Origin: Oscillatoria princeps RMCB-10
GTDB taxonomy: Bacteria > Cyanobacteriota > Cyanobacteriia > Cyanobacteriales > Oscillatoriaceae
Assembly (NCBI GenBank): GCA_019359235.1
Contig: JAHHHT010000013.1
Location: 1 to 64,000, forward strand
Length of the DNA: 64,000 nt
Reading direction: 5' to 3'
Made by a program: the position numbers and the translations under genes. The number at the start of each line of letters is the position of its first letter. Within the stretch, counting starts at the first letter, position 1. Shown here one piece after another: positions 9,917 to 18,612 of the stretch. Under the pieces are notes generated by a model. That model did no database searches. It was given only the letters and a program-made list of their open reading frames with translations, and was not told the origin of the DNA.

Positions 9917-10678
9917 ATGCGTCGAGAAATTATAGCTACGCTGACTGTATTAGCTACAGTCTTGTTTGCCAGTGCGGGGAAAGCAGCAAATCCCGCTCAC
10001 GTCAGACAGCTGATGAGAACCGGCTCGTGCTCAGCCTGCGACCTGACTTTCGTCAACCTGCGAGGGATGGACTTGCGGTATGCTAACCTCCAGTTTGCTG
10101 ACTTGCAAGGGTCGGATCTGCGAGGTGCGGATCTCAGAGGCGCTAATTTGAGAGGTGCCTTGATTTCATTCCAGTCTTTTGACAATACAAGCCTGGTTAC
10201 CGACCTGGAGGGTGCTAACTTGAGGGGCGCTAATCTGGAAAATGCTAGGCTGGTGGGAGCTAACCTGACGAATGCCAACCTGCAGAATGCTAACTTGCGC
10301 CTAGCTCACCTGAGCGCTAAGCTGGCAAATGCGGATCTCAGGGGTGCGGTGCTGTCTGGGGCTAAGTTCAATGGGGCTGATTTGCAAGGTGCGGATTTGC
10401 GTTACGCTCACCTAAATGCTTGTATTGGGCCTGACCCATCATACCGGCTGCTAGGGGCGGATTTGAGGGCTGCCAATTTGAGGAATGCCACTCTCGCAAA
10501 TGCAGACATCAGCGGTGCGGATCTGAGCAATCTTGCTAGCGCGACAAACCTCGATTTGACCGGGGCAATTACCATTGCTACCACACCCGACCTTTCCACA
10601 CTGCAAGCGCAAGGTGCTATTATAGGGAATAATCCGCCTGCCGGTGTTGGTGGGGAGCTCCCTTCCTGCAGTCCTTGA
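9917..10678 (+). CDS. Exported pentapeptide-repeat protein
   Basis: 253 residues with a clear signal peptide (basic MRRE, hydrophobic core to about residue 20, cleavage near GKA-ANP). From about residue 45 to 230 it is built of A(D/N)Lxx pentapeptides, which fold as a right-handed quadrilateral beta-helix. Two short interruptions (ISFQSFDNTS and HLNACIGPDPSYRL) form loops. Two cysteines (SCSACDL) precede the helix. Many cyanobacteria encode several such proteins in periplasm or thylakoid lumen; their roles are mostly unknown. Ribosome-binding site GAGGTG lies 5 bp upstream of the ATG. Confidence 0.92.
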   Translation: MRREIIATLTVLATVLFASAGKAANPAHVRQLMRTGSCSACDLTFVNLRGMDLRYANLQFADLQGSDLRGADLRGANLRGALISFQSFDNTSLVTDLEGANLRGANLENARLVGANLTNANLQNANLRLAHLSAKLANADLRGAVLSGAKFNGADLQGADLRYAHLNACIGPDPSYRLLGADLRAANLRNATLANADISGADLSNLASATNLDLTGAITIATTPDLSTLQAQGAIIGNNPPAGVGGELPSCSP

Positions 10679-10712
10679 TGTAATGGGGTTGATTATTCCC
10701 TGTTTTGACAGT

Positions 10713-10790
10713 TATAGCAGTAGCTACTTAGGTTAGGACGTAGGACAGGCGTCTCGCCTGTCCCTTTACCTACTAGCAAGTGATGCCTCC
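10713..10790. repeat. Left part of a TATAGCAGTA-ended miniature element
   Basis: TATAGCAGTAGCTACTTAGG followed by TTAGGAC matches the left terminus of complete elements at 37613-37747 and 52844-52994. It is followed by the GTAGGACAGGCG-TCT-CGCCTGTCC palindrome and CTTTACCTACTAGCAAGTGATGCC. The right terminus is not seen, so the copy is incomplete. Confidence 0.65.
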
Positions 10791-10808
10791 AGAATGAGGG
10801 GAGGGGGA

Positions 10809-11972
10809 TTAGGTTTTAGAAAGCCGGCTCGGCGAGCGATAAAAGGGCTTTTTGACGACAGTTGCCGGGTAAGTTTTGCCCCGGATTTCGATTTCTAACT
10901 GCTGACCGGTTTGTGCTAGGTGAGAGGGAAGGTAGGCGAGGGCGATGGGATAGCCTAAGGTGGGTGAGGGTGCGCCGCTGGTGACTTCTCCCACCGGCAA
11001 GCCTGCATGAATCACGGGATAGCCGTGGCGGGCGATTTGTCGCCCCTGCATTTGCAGTCCCACGAGTCGCCGCCGCACTCCTTCGAGCTTCTGCTTTTCC
11101 AGAACTGAGCGCCCAATAAAGTCGCCTTTGCTGTCGAGGTGGACAACCCAGCCGAGACCGGCTTCTAGGGGGGTGGTGCTGTCGCTGATATCTTGTCCGT
11201 AGAGTGCCATTGCGGCTTCCAGGCGCAGGGTGTCGCGACACCCCAAACCGCAGGGGGTGACACCGGCATCGAGGAGGGAGCGCCAGAGTTGGACTCCCAC
11301 CGGCGGATCGAGCATGACTTCAAATCCGTCTTCGCCGGTGTAGCCGGTTCTCGCCAGGAAAGCCATCTCGCCGAACACCGGCGCTTCTAAATGTCCAAAA
11401 GCCTTGACTGAAGTCAAATCTGCTTCAACGAAGCGTTGGAGGTAGCTGGCGGCTTGCGGACCCTGAACGGCGATCAGGACTTTTTCTTTGGAGAGATCCT
11501 GGAATTGAACGCCGGTGGATTCGAGATGTGCCATGAGCCAGGCTTTGTCCCTGACTCTAGCGGCGGCGTTGGCAATTATTGCGCCGCGCTGGGTGCCGGT
11601 GCTGTCAGTGCCCTGATAGTAGAAGATGATGTCGTCTAAGATGCCGGCAGAGGCGTTGAGGAGGACGGTGTACTGGGCTTCGCCCGGTTGCAGCCGGCCC
11701 AGATCCGAGGGCACGAGGGGCTGGAGGCGGGAGATTAGGTCTTTTCCCGTGAGGGCGAATTTGCCCATGTGGGAGATGTCGAACATGCCGGCATTTGTGC
11801 GCACTGCTTTGTGTTCGAGGAGAATGCCGGTGTACTGCACCGGCATTTCCCAGCCGGAGAATTCCGTCATTTTGGCGTTGAGTTCTGCGGAAAGCTCGAA
11901 CAGGGGAGTTCGGGCGAGTGCCGGTGGCGGGTACGGTTGTTTGGCTTCGCTGGGTTGTGTTGATTGGGCCAC
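10809..11972 (-). CDS. gcvT: Aminomethyltransferase, T-protein of the glycine cleavage system
   Basis: T-protein releases ammonia from the aminomethyl-lipoyl arm of GcvH and transfers the one-carbon unit to tetrahydrofolate. 387 residues, usual length. Recognisable segments include AKMTEFSGWEMPVQY, FDISHMGKF, the folate-site region ARTGYTGEDGFE, and CGLGCRDTLRLEAAMALYG with the C-terminal barrel domain GEVTSGAPSPTLG. It is on the same strand as gcvH and gcvP but separated from gcvH by about 3.5 kb carrying genes on both strands, so it needs its own promoter. Its upstream region holds a triple 35-bp palindrome array (12020-12118). No glycine riboswitch could be recognised by eye. Confidence 0.97.
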   Translation of the reverse strand: MAQSTQPSEAKQPYPPPALARTPLFELSAELNAKMTEFSGWEMPVQYTGILLEHKAVRTNAGMFDISHMGKFALTGKDLISRLQPLVPSDLGRLQPGEAQYTVLLNASAGILDDIIFYYQGTDSTGTQRGAIIANAAARVRDKAWLMAHLESTGVQFQDLSKEKVLIAVQGPQAASYLQRFVEADLTSVKAFGHLEAPVFGEMAFLARTGYTGEDGFEVMLDPPVGVQLWRSLLDAGVTPCGLGCRDTLRLEAAMALYGQDISDSTTPLEAGLGWVVHLDSKGDFIGRSVLEKQKLEGVRRRLVGLQMQGRQIARHGYPVIHAGLPVGEVTSGAPSPTLGYPIALAYLPSHLAQTGQQLEIEIRGKTYPATVVKKPFYRSPSRLSKT

Positions 11973-12019
11973 GAATGGTTCTCTGTCGGGGGTGAACAGC
12001 TTCTATCTTAAGGCGGCTC

Positions 12020-12118
12020 GGCGTAGGACAGGCGTCCCGCCTGTCCCCCTCAAAGGCGCAGGACAGGCGTCTCGCCTGTCCATCTCAAAGGCGCAGGACA
12101 GGCGTCTCGCCTGTCCGC
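12020..12118. repeat. Three tandem 35-bp palindromic units upstream of gcvT
   Basis: Units start at 12020, 12055 and 12090. Each consists of GGCG(T/C)A, then GGACAGGCG-TCN-CGCCTGTCC (a 9-bp stem with a 3-nt loop), and a spacer such as ATCTCAAA. The same palindrome recurs singly at many sites in the window (10742, 18361, 37640, 40104, 40150, 52890, 54640). Here it sits 48 bp upstream of the gcvT start codon, within its probable leader. Confidence 0.9.
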
Positions 12119-12387
12119 CGGTAAGAATTTATGCCGGCATTAGGATTTTTTACTCATCGGCTGATTGGTTTTGGTAAAGTTTTTTATCATTTTCTTTTAT
12201 GTGGCTCCAGCGTCTGCTAGTCTTTTCAATGAAAGGTGGCGGTGCTTTGCAGCTGCCGGTCTTTCGTTACAAGCCTTTACGAGCTTTTACAATTTGTTGC
12301 ATGAAAGGCTGATTTGGCTGAGCTGCCAGGAATTCCTGAAGGCTAAGTTTCATTTATTAAAACAACTAGGATTGTCTGAGTAGCAGC

Positions 12388-12714
12388 ATGAATATGAATC
12401 ATTACCGTGATGAGTGGGTAGCTGAATGGTGTCAGGAAAACGGCTGGACTGATTTAATTAGAGAGCGTTACAATAATTACTGGGCGTTCCCGCCAACTGC
12501 GGTGATGCCGGAACCAATCCCTGGGAAAACTCTCAGGTTTATTAAGGCCCAAAAAGGGATGAGTCCGGATGAGAAGTTTTGGTCTGTGGCTGCAACGGCG
12601 GTGGGCGTGACTGCTGCTATTTTGAGCTATTTGCTGAAGTGTCCAATGCCGCTGGTTTTTGCGTTCGCTTTTACCGCGATTACGGTGGCTCAGCTTGAGG
12701 TTGAGGATGTGTAG
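12388..12714 (+). CDS. Conserved-looking hypothetical protein with C-terminal membrane segments
   Basis: 108 residues; start ATG at 12388 with a second ATG two codons on. The N-terminal half is soluble, acidic and aromatic-rich (MNHYRDEWVAEWCQENGWTD, PPTAVMPEPIPG). The C-terminal third is hydrophobic (VAATAVGVTAAILSYLL and PLVFAFAFTAITVAQL), probably two short transmembrane helices. No domain is recognised. It stands alone, divergent from gcvT, and is followed by an inverted repeat at 12755-12782 that may be a terminator. Confidence 0.75.
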   Translation: MNMNHYRDEWVAEWCQENGWTDLIRERYNNYWAFPPTAVMPEPIPGKTLRFIKAQKGMSPDEKFWSVAATAVGVTAAILSYLLKCPMPLVFAFAFTAITVAQLEVEDV

Positions 12715-12752
12715 CTGGCGTGCCGGTGTTGGGAATCGGGAGTTGAGGTGAG

Positions 12753-12785
12753 GGAAGCCGGTTTTTTAGAGAAGCCGGCTTTCTC
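12753..12785 (+). terminator. Possible terminator hairpin
   Basis: GAAGCCGG, a T-rich loop (TTTTTTAGAGAA), then GCCGGCTTTCTC gives a 7-bp stem followed by pyrimidines. It lies 40 bp after the stop of the gene at 12388-12714 and 35 bp before the 3' end of the convergent toxin gene, so it could serve either. Confidence 0.35.
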
Positions 12786-12817
12786 GTTTAATTGGGCTTT
12801 CCTGGCTGCAAGCTATT

Positions 12818-13240
12818 TCAGGGCAAATTCTCCACCCATAACAGGTGCGCGGCTAAGGGATCGCCCTGAAGTGCGTTAAAGAATCTCAGATCAGCCGTGA
12901 CCATTTGGCAGCCGTTAGTAACAGCGAGAGCCAAGTAAACGCAGTCATAAACTGCTTGCTCTGTTCGGGCTGCAATATCAAGAGCTTGTGGCATCAGCGG
13001 GAAAGAGGGATGTATCTGTAAAGGGAGTGCCATCAATGCAGCTAAATCCTCCTGAGCATTTTCTAGGGTCGTTTCACCTCGCCGAATCCGCTTCCACAGA
13101 ATATTGCCTATTTCAGGAAAGAAAAAATCTGGAACTAAAAGGGTACAGTCATCGCTCAACAAGAGCAATGCAACATCAGAATGAATCTCAGGCAGCACCC
13201 ACTTAATGGCCACACTGGCGTCTGCAACAAATTGGGTCAA
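12818..13240 (-). CDS. vapC: PIN-domain ribonuclease toxin (VapC type)
   Basis: 140 residues, the standard size of a VapC toxin, which cleaves RNA until neutralised by its antitoxin. The acidic PIN residues are visible: D7 in VADASVAIKW, E in PDFFFPEIGNIL, D in VYDCVYLALA, and D in MVTADLRFFN. The start codon overlaps the end of the antitoxin gene by 4 bp, the usual translational coupling. It lies between a hypothetical gene and a helicase gene of probable defence function. Confidence 0.93.
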   Translation of the reverse strand: MTQFVADASVAIKWVLPEIHSDVALLLLSDDCTLLVPDFFFPEIGNILWKRIRRGETTLENAQEDLAALMALPLQIHPSFPLMPQALDIAARTEQAVYDCVYLALAVTNGCQMVTADLRFFNALQGDPLAAHLLWVENLP

Positions 13241-13488
13241 CGGTTTCTATCCTCCCGCAAAAGTTCCACACTATCACTGAAGGTGCGACCGGCATATTTC
13301 TGACGCCCCTCCTCTATGAGCTTCCTGGCTTCCGCCATTGTGGTAGCCTTCTCGACAGCCTCAGCTTCAGCCGCCGCCTCCAGAATCGCTTTCACCTCGG
13401 CTTCCAGTGAGCGCCCGTGCTTGCCGGCGCGAATTTTTAGCCTGTCGGCGACAGTGGGGTCGAGGTCTTGGATTAGAATTTGAATCAT
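13237..13488 (-). CDS. vapB: Antitoxin, FitA/VapB-like ribbon-helix-helix type
   Basis: 83 residues. The N-terminal MIQILIQDLDPTVADRLKIRAGKHGRSLEAEVKAILEAA segment fits the FitA-type ribbon-helix-helix pattern (one beta strand, two helices), which would bind operator DNA. The acidic, helix-rich C-terminal part (KLIEEGRQKYAGRTFSD) is the expected toxin-binding tail. First gene of the pair, so the operon is probably autoregulated. The ATG at 13488 is preceded by GAGGAACAACC. Confidence 0.92.
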   Translation of the reverse strand: MIQILIQDLDPTVADRLKIRAGKHGRSLEAEVKAILEAAAEAEAVEKATTMAEARKLIEEGRQKYAGRTFSDSVELLREDRNR

Positions 13489-13671
13489 GGTTGTTCCTCA
13501 CGGCGCTATACTTTAATTATAGGGCTGCTTTCTGGATCGGAACAATAGCTCGATTCATCTATCGAGCGGTAGCTATGTTTAGGGAGATGGGGTGCCGGTT
13601 GACAGGTTGAACCGGCACGGGGAATTATAAGGAGATGCCGGTGAACCCCACCAGAACATTGTGAAAGTCTG

Positions 13672-16284
13672 TTAATTAACGGCTGGGAGACTGTCCAATC
13701 TTCGCTCACGCAATTTTTTGGCCAGGGATGCTGGGTCAAGACCACCATCCCGATACGCCTGAATAGCCTGCTTTCGCCATGTCAAATCAGCCTCACCTGG
13801 GAAACTGCTTCGTAAAGATCGGACAACGGCAATCGCCTGTTCTGCCCATACTTGAAATTCTTTTTGGTTCCAATAACAGACATCTCCAGTATGAGGGACT
13901 GCACCACTTGCTAGACTTTCGCAAGGTGTGACTATCACGGGGATAATTTCTGCATCGTTGCGAAGAAGCTGCTGATTGTCCTTAATCCAATTAGGATGTG
14001 AGGCTACTTGCCTCACCTTGTTGGCTCCAAGTGGTGTTCCTTGGCTATTACTTGAATGGTCTTCAAATACAATACAAAAGTCATCTCCTGCAATCCACCA
14101 GGGATCTGGAGCGGCATCGGCTTCAGAATTTGCTGCCGTGTACCCCAAGAGACGACCTAATCTTTCATGTCCATCCTCAAATTTTTTAGAATCCGCTTCT
14201 GTAACCTTGCTAAGATTCTCAAGAATTCTCTTTACCTCAGCTTCAAACTTTCTATCATTCACAGTACCGAGTGCTGACAGCTGTACTTCCAGTTCCTCAA
14301 TTACAGCAGCCAGCCTGGAAGCATCTGTTTGATTCTCTTCGTATTCTGCAATCTTTAGCCGAGATAATTCATAGAGCCATTGAACTCCTTCAGTAGTGGA
14401 GGCAGCTCGCTTGAAGAAATCGCGTGCCACCGTTTCCATCGAAGCAATTCCCTTATTCGCCGCCATCCACGCTGCACTGCCGGCCAAATAGTACCAAAAG
14501 GCTCTATATCCTTGAACATCATCTCCACTCAGCGAAGTTACGACAGCGCGACACTCTTCAACGGCTTTTTCAAAATTACCGTTCCAAAGAGCGTACTGAT
14601 ATCTCACTTCGTGGCTAACTGCATCCTTCAACTTGTCGGTGCCTGGGAGCTTAGACTGCTGGAGTTTGTCTCTCTGAGAAAGTATATCGTCGTCTGCCTG
14701 CTTCCACTCCTCTTTGTGTTCCAGGAAGATTTGAAGGTTCTCAAGAAAACCGGCTTGTTCAACGTCCCTAGATTGGTCAATTCCAAACTCAAGCTCAGCT
14801 TGGAGTTCTGGATGCAAGAATCGCCTCCGATCCTTATCAAGTAAGAACTTGTTCAATTCCTCGCCAAGAATGACTACTGCTGCATAGTCAGTAGCCGATC
14901 TCGTACAGCGTCCAACCGCCTGAACAATGCGAGTTAAAATTCGGTCATTGAAGAGAATGCTAGCCGGCATTCTAGTCACAAGGAATTTTTCTTGGAGATT
15001 TGTCGCCCGCTGAAGTCCATTCAAAATTAGAAGGCGGCACTCGTCGCCCACTAAATCAATGCCATCGTAACGGTTGGCAACTACGGCAACAGCCTTCTCC
15101 TCAGAGACAAAAGCCTGCTTTGACTGTTCAATTTGCGCGGCGTCAAAGATTTTATAGCCAGCTTTTTTGGGAATTTTATCTTTAAAATCAGTGGCGGTAT
15201 GATTGTCGGTAACAAGAACAAGAGAGCGGGGTGTCACTTGGATCATGTTAATGGCAAGATTGAGCGACGATTCCTGATCAAGAGACCTTTCTGGAAAAAA
15301 GAATAACCTGCGACCAATACCTTGCCGGCCCCATCCTTCTGGAACAGGCAGACGGACTATTTTTTCAACGCCCGACAACCGCTCTAGATCGCCACCTTCC
15401 CCTAATGTTGCAGACATATAGATGCGTTGCTTGGCATTTGAGAATGGCTTATGAGTGCGAGTAGGTGGTATCAAAGGACGGATCAATATAGCATCAACGC
15501 TTATGTATATGTGGCATGATAACAAATGTTCTCGAATAACAGACCAAGGATACTTCAGGTCAGTGCTGTTGCCAATATGCTCATCAAGTATTGCAGTGAA
15601 CTCTGAGAGCTTAGAATACAGGTGGGGGGTAGGAATCTTTTCAACCCACTGGCGATCTCCCATATCTGGAGACTTAGAGAGCAGCCGAGTGTAGTGTGCG
15701 GGCGACACAATATCACGAAGGGCGGAAACTAGAGCCTGGAAGAGGACGCTATGTTCCGTCTTATCACGTTCGATTAGAATCGACCAGTATTTGGATATGT
15801 AGTTTTCAGCAGCGTGAGCGTCATCAAGGATGATTATGTCTGCGTTATCAAAAAATGAATTTGTGTTGAACAGACCGCTATAAGTGGTAACGGCAAGAGT
15901 CTCTGCATTGGTATATTCAGCTTTGTTAGCCGGAGAGTATTCAGATTGTTTGCCGACAAAGGCATTTGCCTTGATTCCATATTTGAGCTGTGATTGCTCG
16001 ACTACCTGATTGACAAGTTGGCGTGTTGGGCAGAGATATACAACTCTTTGATTGAAGCGGCGGAGACGCCATTCTCCAAGAAGAAGCCCAACCAGAGTCT
16101 TTCCACTCCCAGTCGGAAGTTGTAAGGCGACATCAGAAGAATCAAGGGCCTGTTTTTGGTACTCTCTAAGTAGATCAGCTTGGTGAGCGAGGAGACCTTC
16201 AACTTTGCGGTTCTTGTAGTCTCGATAAAGTGCTTCAGGATCTTCGGCGGAACTGTGGGAGTGACGAGTTTTTTTAAAGGCCAT
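13672..16284 (-). CDS. SF2 DEAD/DEAH-type helicase with a C-terminal nuclease-like tail, candidate defence protein
   Basis: 870 residues. Helicase motifs are complete: Walker A LPTGSGKT near residue 57, the Asp box IILDDAHAAE, motif III YMSATLGEGG, and motif VI QAVGRCTRS. After the two RecA-like domains comes a long helical region (about 470-690). The final roughly 170 residues resemble a restriction-endonuclease-like core: PDPWWIAGDDFCIVFEDHS, then KVRQVASHPNWI and IIPVIVTPCES. The usual ExK is E-D-H here, so catalysis is uncertain. Base composition is more AT-rich than neighbouring genes, which suggests transfer. It sits beside a vapBC pair with no other partner. It might be a stand-alone anti-phage helicase-nuclease or an RNA helicase; the defence role is inference from architecture and context. 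Confidence 0.88.
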   Translation of the reverse strand: MAFKKTRHSHSSAEDPEALYRDYKNRKVEGLLAHQADLLREYQKQALDSSDVALQLPTGSGKTLVGLLLGEWRLRRFNQRVVYLCPTRQLVNQVVEQSQLKYGIKANAFVGKQSEYSPANKAEYTNAETLAVTTYSGLFNTNSFFDNADIIILDDAHAAENYISKYWSILIERDKTEHSVLFQALVSALRDIVSPAHYTRLLSKSPDMGDRQWVEKIPTPHLYSKLSEFTAILDEHIGNSTDLKYPWSVIREHLLSCHIYISVDAILIRPLIPPTRTHKPFSNAKQRIYMSATLGEGGDLERLSGVEKIVRLPVPEGWGRQGIGRRLFFFPERSLDQESSLNLAINMIQVTPRSLVLVTDNHTATDFKDKIPKKAGYKIFDAAQIEQSKQAFVSEEKAVAVVANRYDGIDLVGDECRLLILNGLQRATNLQEKFLVTRMPASILFNDRILTRIVQAVGRCTRSATDYAAVVILGEELNKFLLDKDRRRFLHPELQAELEFGIDQSRDVEQAGFLENLQIFLEHKEEWKQADDDILSQRDKLQQSKLPGTDKLKDAVSHEVRYQYALWNGNFEKAVEECRAVVTSLSGDDVQGYRAFWYYLAGSAAWMAANKGIASMETVARDFFKRAASTTEGVQWLYELSRLKIAEYEENQTDASRLAAVIEELEVQLSALGTVNDRKFEAEVKRILENLSKVTEADSKKFEDGHERLGRLLGYTAANSEADAAPDPWWIAGDDFCIVFEDHSSNSQGTPLGANKVRQVASHPNWIKDNQQLLRNDAEIIPVIVTPCESLASGAVPHTGDVCYWNQKEFQVWAEQAIAVVRSLRSSFPGEADLTWRKQAIQAYRDGGLDPASLAKKLRERRLDSLPAVN

Positions 16285-16649
16285 GTCTTTCTGCCTCTAC
16301 AAGAGTTAAATATGTACAACCAGCCAAATACTTGCTTCTTGGCTTACCTGACAAGAGCTTTTGCTGTCCCTAAAGTTTACACCATGATAATCGATTTGAC
16401 TGCATTTTAGCACTTTCTCAATCTGCTTGCTTACTCAATTACTAAAACTTGCTGTCCTGTAGCACCAGCGTTTGCCCCGCTACTTTAGTTTCCCATCCAA
16501 CCCCACCGGCACCCCACCCCCCACCGGCACCCCCCGGCACCACCCTTCCCCTCACCCACCGGCACCCCACCGGCACCACCGGCAATCCCATAAAAAAGGG
16601 TGTCCAGCTTTTAACAGCCAGACACCCCACCGTACATAAGTTTATTTTA
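16285..16649. other. Non-coding stretch with CACCGGCACCC repeats
   Basis: The left part is AT-rich and presumably holds the helicase promoter. From 16499 to 16590 the plus strand is an irregular run of ACCGGCACCCC units, an extreme local form of the GCCGG-containing word that is abundant throughout the window. The pyrimidine-rich TTTTT-less end gives no obvious terminator. No gene is seen. Confidence 0.55.
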
Positions 16650-16722
16650 TGGAGCTAAGCGGATTCGAACCGCTGACTTCTTCAATGCCATTGAAGCGCT
16701 CTACCAACTGAGCTATAGCCCC
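16650..16722 (-). tRNA. tRNA-Ala (anticodon GGC)
   Basis: The reverse strand folds as a complete cloverleaf: acceptor GGGGCTA paired with TAGCTCC (one G-T pair), D arm GCTCAGTTGGTAGAGC, anticodon stem CTTCA/TGAAG with loop ATGGCAT (anticodon GGC), and T arm AGCGG-TTCGAAT-CCGCT. The discriminator base is A and CCA is not encoded. 73 nt. Confidence 0.97.
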
Positions 16723-16875
16723 TTGCCACGCTTCACTATCATTACTCAACCCTCCCCTACTTGTCAAGCATTTTTTCAAAAATTTTTTTTCGAGGCAGCA
16801 CCCCCAGATTCCGCGTGGCGGTCCCACTTGCCAGAACCCTCACCGGCGCTAGCTTACAGCCAACAGGCCCCCTCC

Positions 16876-17193
16876 CTATAACGGAGGTGGCTGGCCAATC
16901 TCCGAGCCGGTCAGCCGCGCCCCCTGCTCCAACATGCCATCCCACTGCGAAACCCAGCTCAGGTATTCCGCATCCAGCGACTCGTGGGGCAAATAGGACT
17001 GCTGGGACATTTCCGTGACGTAGCCGACATAGCCCCCCATGAGAAAATAAACCCCTACCATAGCTGCTGCAGCAGTGGCCACCAGCGTGCCGGCCAGCAT
17101 TAAAGCGAACTCGCGGTTTTCCACCGCCTCCTGCATCAGGTGCAGCGACCAGGCCACCAAGGCAATCACAACAATCAGAATTATGAACATCAC
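16876..17193 (-). CDS. Hypothetical small membrane protein
   Basis: 105 residues with two predicted transmembrane helices, MMFIILIVVIALVAWSLHLM at the N-terminus and LMLAGTLVATAAAAMVGVYFLMGG near residues 31-55, then a soluble C-terminal half with several Tyr, Trp and acidic residues. No family is recognised. It lies between tRNA-Ala and hisF on the same strand as hisF, separated from hisF by 126 bp. The reading frame looks real from its codon pattern and membrane topology. Confidence 0.65.
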   Translation of the reverse strand: MMFIILIVVIALVAWSLHLMQEAVENREFALMLAGTLVATAAAAMVGVYFLMGGYVGYVTEMSQQSYLPHESLDAEYLSWVSQWDGMLEQGARLTGSEIGQPPPL

Positions 17194-17319
17194 TTTACAT
17201 AATTTAACTATTCAAATCTTGACATATTGTAACACTTGCATCAGAAACCGCAACCGACTTGGGTTAGGGATGCGCCGCCAGTAGCTAGTGGCCAGTCCCC
17301 AACCCCCAGTCCCCACTGC

Positions 17320-18090
17320 TTACAGCAACCGCACCGGGACTTGGTGCGCCGCTAAATACTCCTTAATTTCAGACACGCTCAACTGTCCGTAGTGCAGCAA
17401 AGAGGCCAGGAGAGCCGCTTCCGCCTTACCGGCACTCAGCGCCTCGTAAATGTGATGGCAGTTGCCGGCACCTCCCGAGGCGATCACAGGAATCGGCACC
17501 TGTTCGGCAATAGTGCGAGTTAACTCCAAGTCATACCCAGCTTGCGTGCCATCGGCGTCCATACTGGTGACCAGCAGTTCGCCGGCACCGCGCCGCTCCG
17601 CTTCCTTCGCCCACTCCACCGCATCGATGCCGGTGTTTTCCCGCCCGCCCCTGACGTACACATCCCAGCCCGGGTTGGCTGGCTCTGGCCGGCGGCGGGC
17701 ATCTATAGCCACTACAATACACTGGCTGCCAAAGCGCTCACTTGCCCTGTTAATGAAGTCAGGATCGCGCACTGCAGCGGAATTGACGCTCACTTTATCG
17801 GCCCCGGCGCGTAACAATCTTTTAATAGTTTCTAAGTTTTGTATACCTCCGCCAACCGTCAGAGGGATAAACACCCGCTCAGCGGTGCGGTAGACCACAT
17901 CAAAGATGATGTCCCTGTCCTCGTGGGTGGCCGTGATGTCCAGAAACACCAACTCATCGGCACCGGCATCGTTATAAACCTGCGCCAGTTCCACCGGATC
18001 GCCGGCATCCTTAAGATCCACAAAATTCACCCCTTTAACCACCCGACCGGCTTTCACATCCAGACAGGGCAAAATTCGTTTGGCCAGCAT
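17320..18090 (-). CDS. hisF: Imidazole glycerol phosphate synthase, cyclase subunit HisF
   Basis: HisF with HisH makes imidazole glycerol phosphate and AICAR in histidine biosynthesis. 256 residues from the ATG at 18088-18090, preceded by AGGAATTGCT; the frame stays open upstream but without homology. TIM-barrel hallmarks: N-terminal [19 protein letters not shown] with the catalytic Asp, [35 protein letters not shown] with the second catalytic Asp, and PVIASGGAG. No other his gene is near, as usual in cyanobacteria where his genes are scattered. Confidence 0.98.
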   Translation of the reverse strand: MLAKRILPCLDVKAGRVVKGVNFVDLKDAGDPVELAQVYNDAGADELVFLDITATHEDRDIIFDVVYRTAERVFIPLTVGGGIQNLETIKRLLRAGADKVSVNSAAVRDPDFINRASERFGSQCIVVAIDARRRPEPANPGWDVYVRGGRENTGIDAVEWAKEAERRGAGELLVTSMDADGTQAGYDLELTRTIAEQVPIPVIASGGAGNCHHIYEALSAGKAEAALLASLLHYGQLSVSEIKEYLAAHQVPVRLL

Positions 18091-18612
18091 AGCAATTCCT
18101 TTGCGTGCGACTGAGTGACAGGGAGCTTGGGGCGTCCTCAGGGACAGAGCCAGAAAAAGCGAGAGGGAGACAGCCCCAGGCAATCTCCCCCTCACCCCCT
18201 TCCGGTTCCCCAGTCCCAAGCCCCCACTCCCACTGTATAACCGTCCCGCTGCAAGACTGAAAATTTCTAGATGGAATGCGTGAGCGTCCGCTGATAAACT
18301 TTGGATTGGTCTGTAAATCCAACCCACCGCAGTCGGGGGCTTCCCGCCCATCCTGGGCGTAGGACAGGCGTCCCGCCTGTCCCGGGAGTGGGAATTGCGT
18401 CCCACGCGTCCCTAAAAAGGACAAGATACCCGCGCTGCGGTGAACCTTACCGCCCGCTTGCCCGCCTTACAGGCTTCGGCTCCGTTCCAGACTGTAAAGC
18501 ACCCAAACAGCAGGCAAAAATTTGTCCACGGGAAAGCGACACACCCCGCCCCGCTTTCCTCTCACCGCCAGCTATCATATCTGTGGCGGGAGTATCCAGC
18601 GGGAATATCAAC
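18091..18612. other. hisF-petP divergent spacer
   Basis: 522 bp without a credible gene. A copy of the GTAGGACAGGCG-TCC-CGCCTGTCC palindrome lies at 18358-18382. Both divergent promoters must be within this stretch. A short run of inverted GC-rich sequence near 18440-18490 has no obvious counterpart elsewhere in the window. Confidence 0.5.

Noticed and set aside
12020..12118. Three 35-bp repeats as a mini CRISPR array
   Set aside because: Units are adjacent palindromes with an 8-9 bp conserved spacer, not unique spacers, and the same palindrome is dispersed singly elsewhere.
12165..12383. 72-codon plus-strand frame with a hydrophobic start
   Set aside because: No ribosome-binding site, no recognisable domain, overlaps the probable promoter of the gene at 12388.
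11973..12387. Glycine riboswitch upstream of gcvT
   Set aside because: No paired aptamer core could be recognised by eye; the interval is dominated by the triple palindrome.
16499..16590. CACCGGCACCC run as a coding Pro-rich segment
   Set aside because: Open frames across it lack starts and are only a result of the biased composition.
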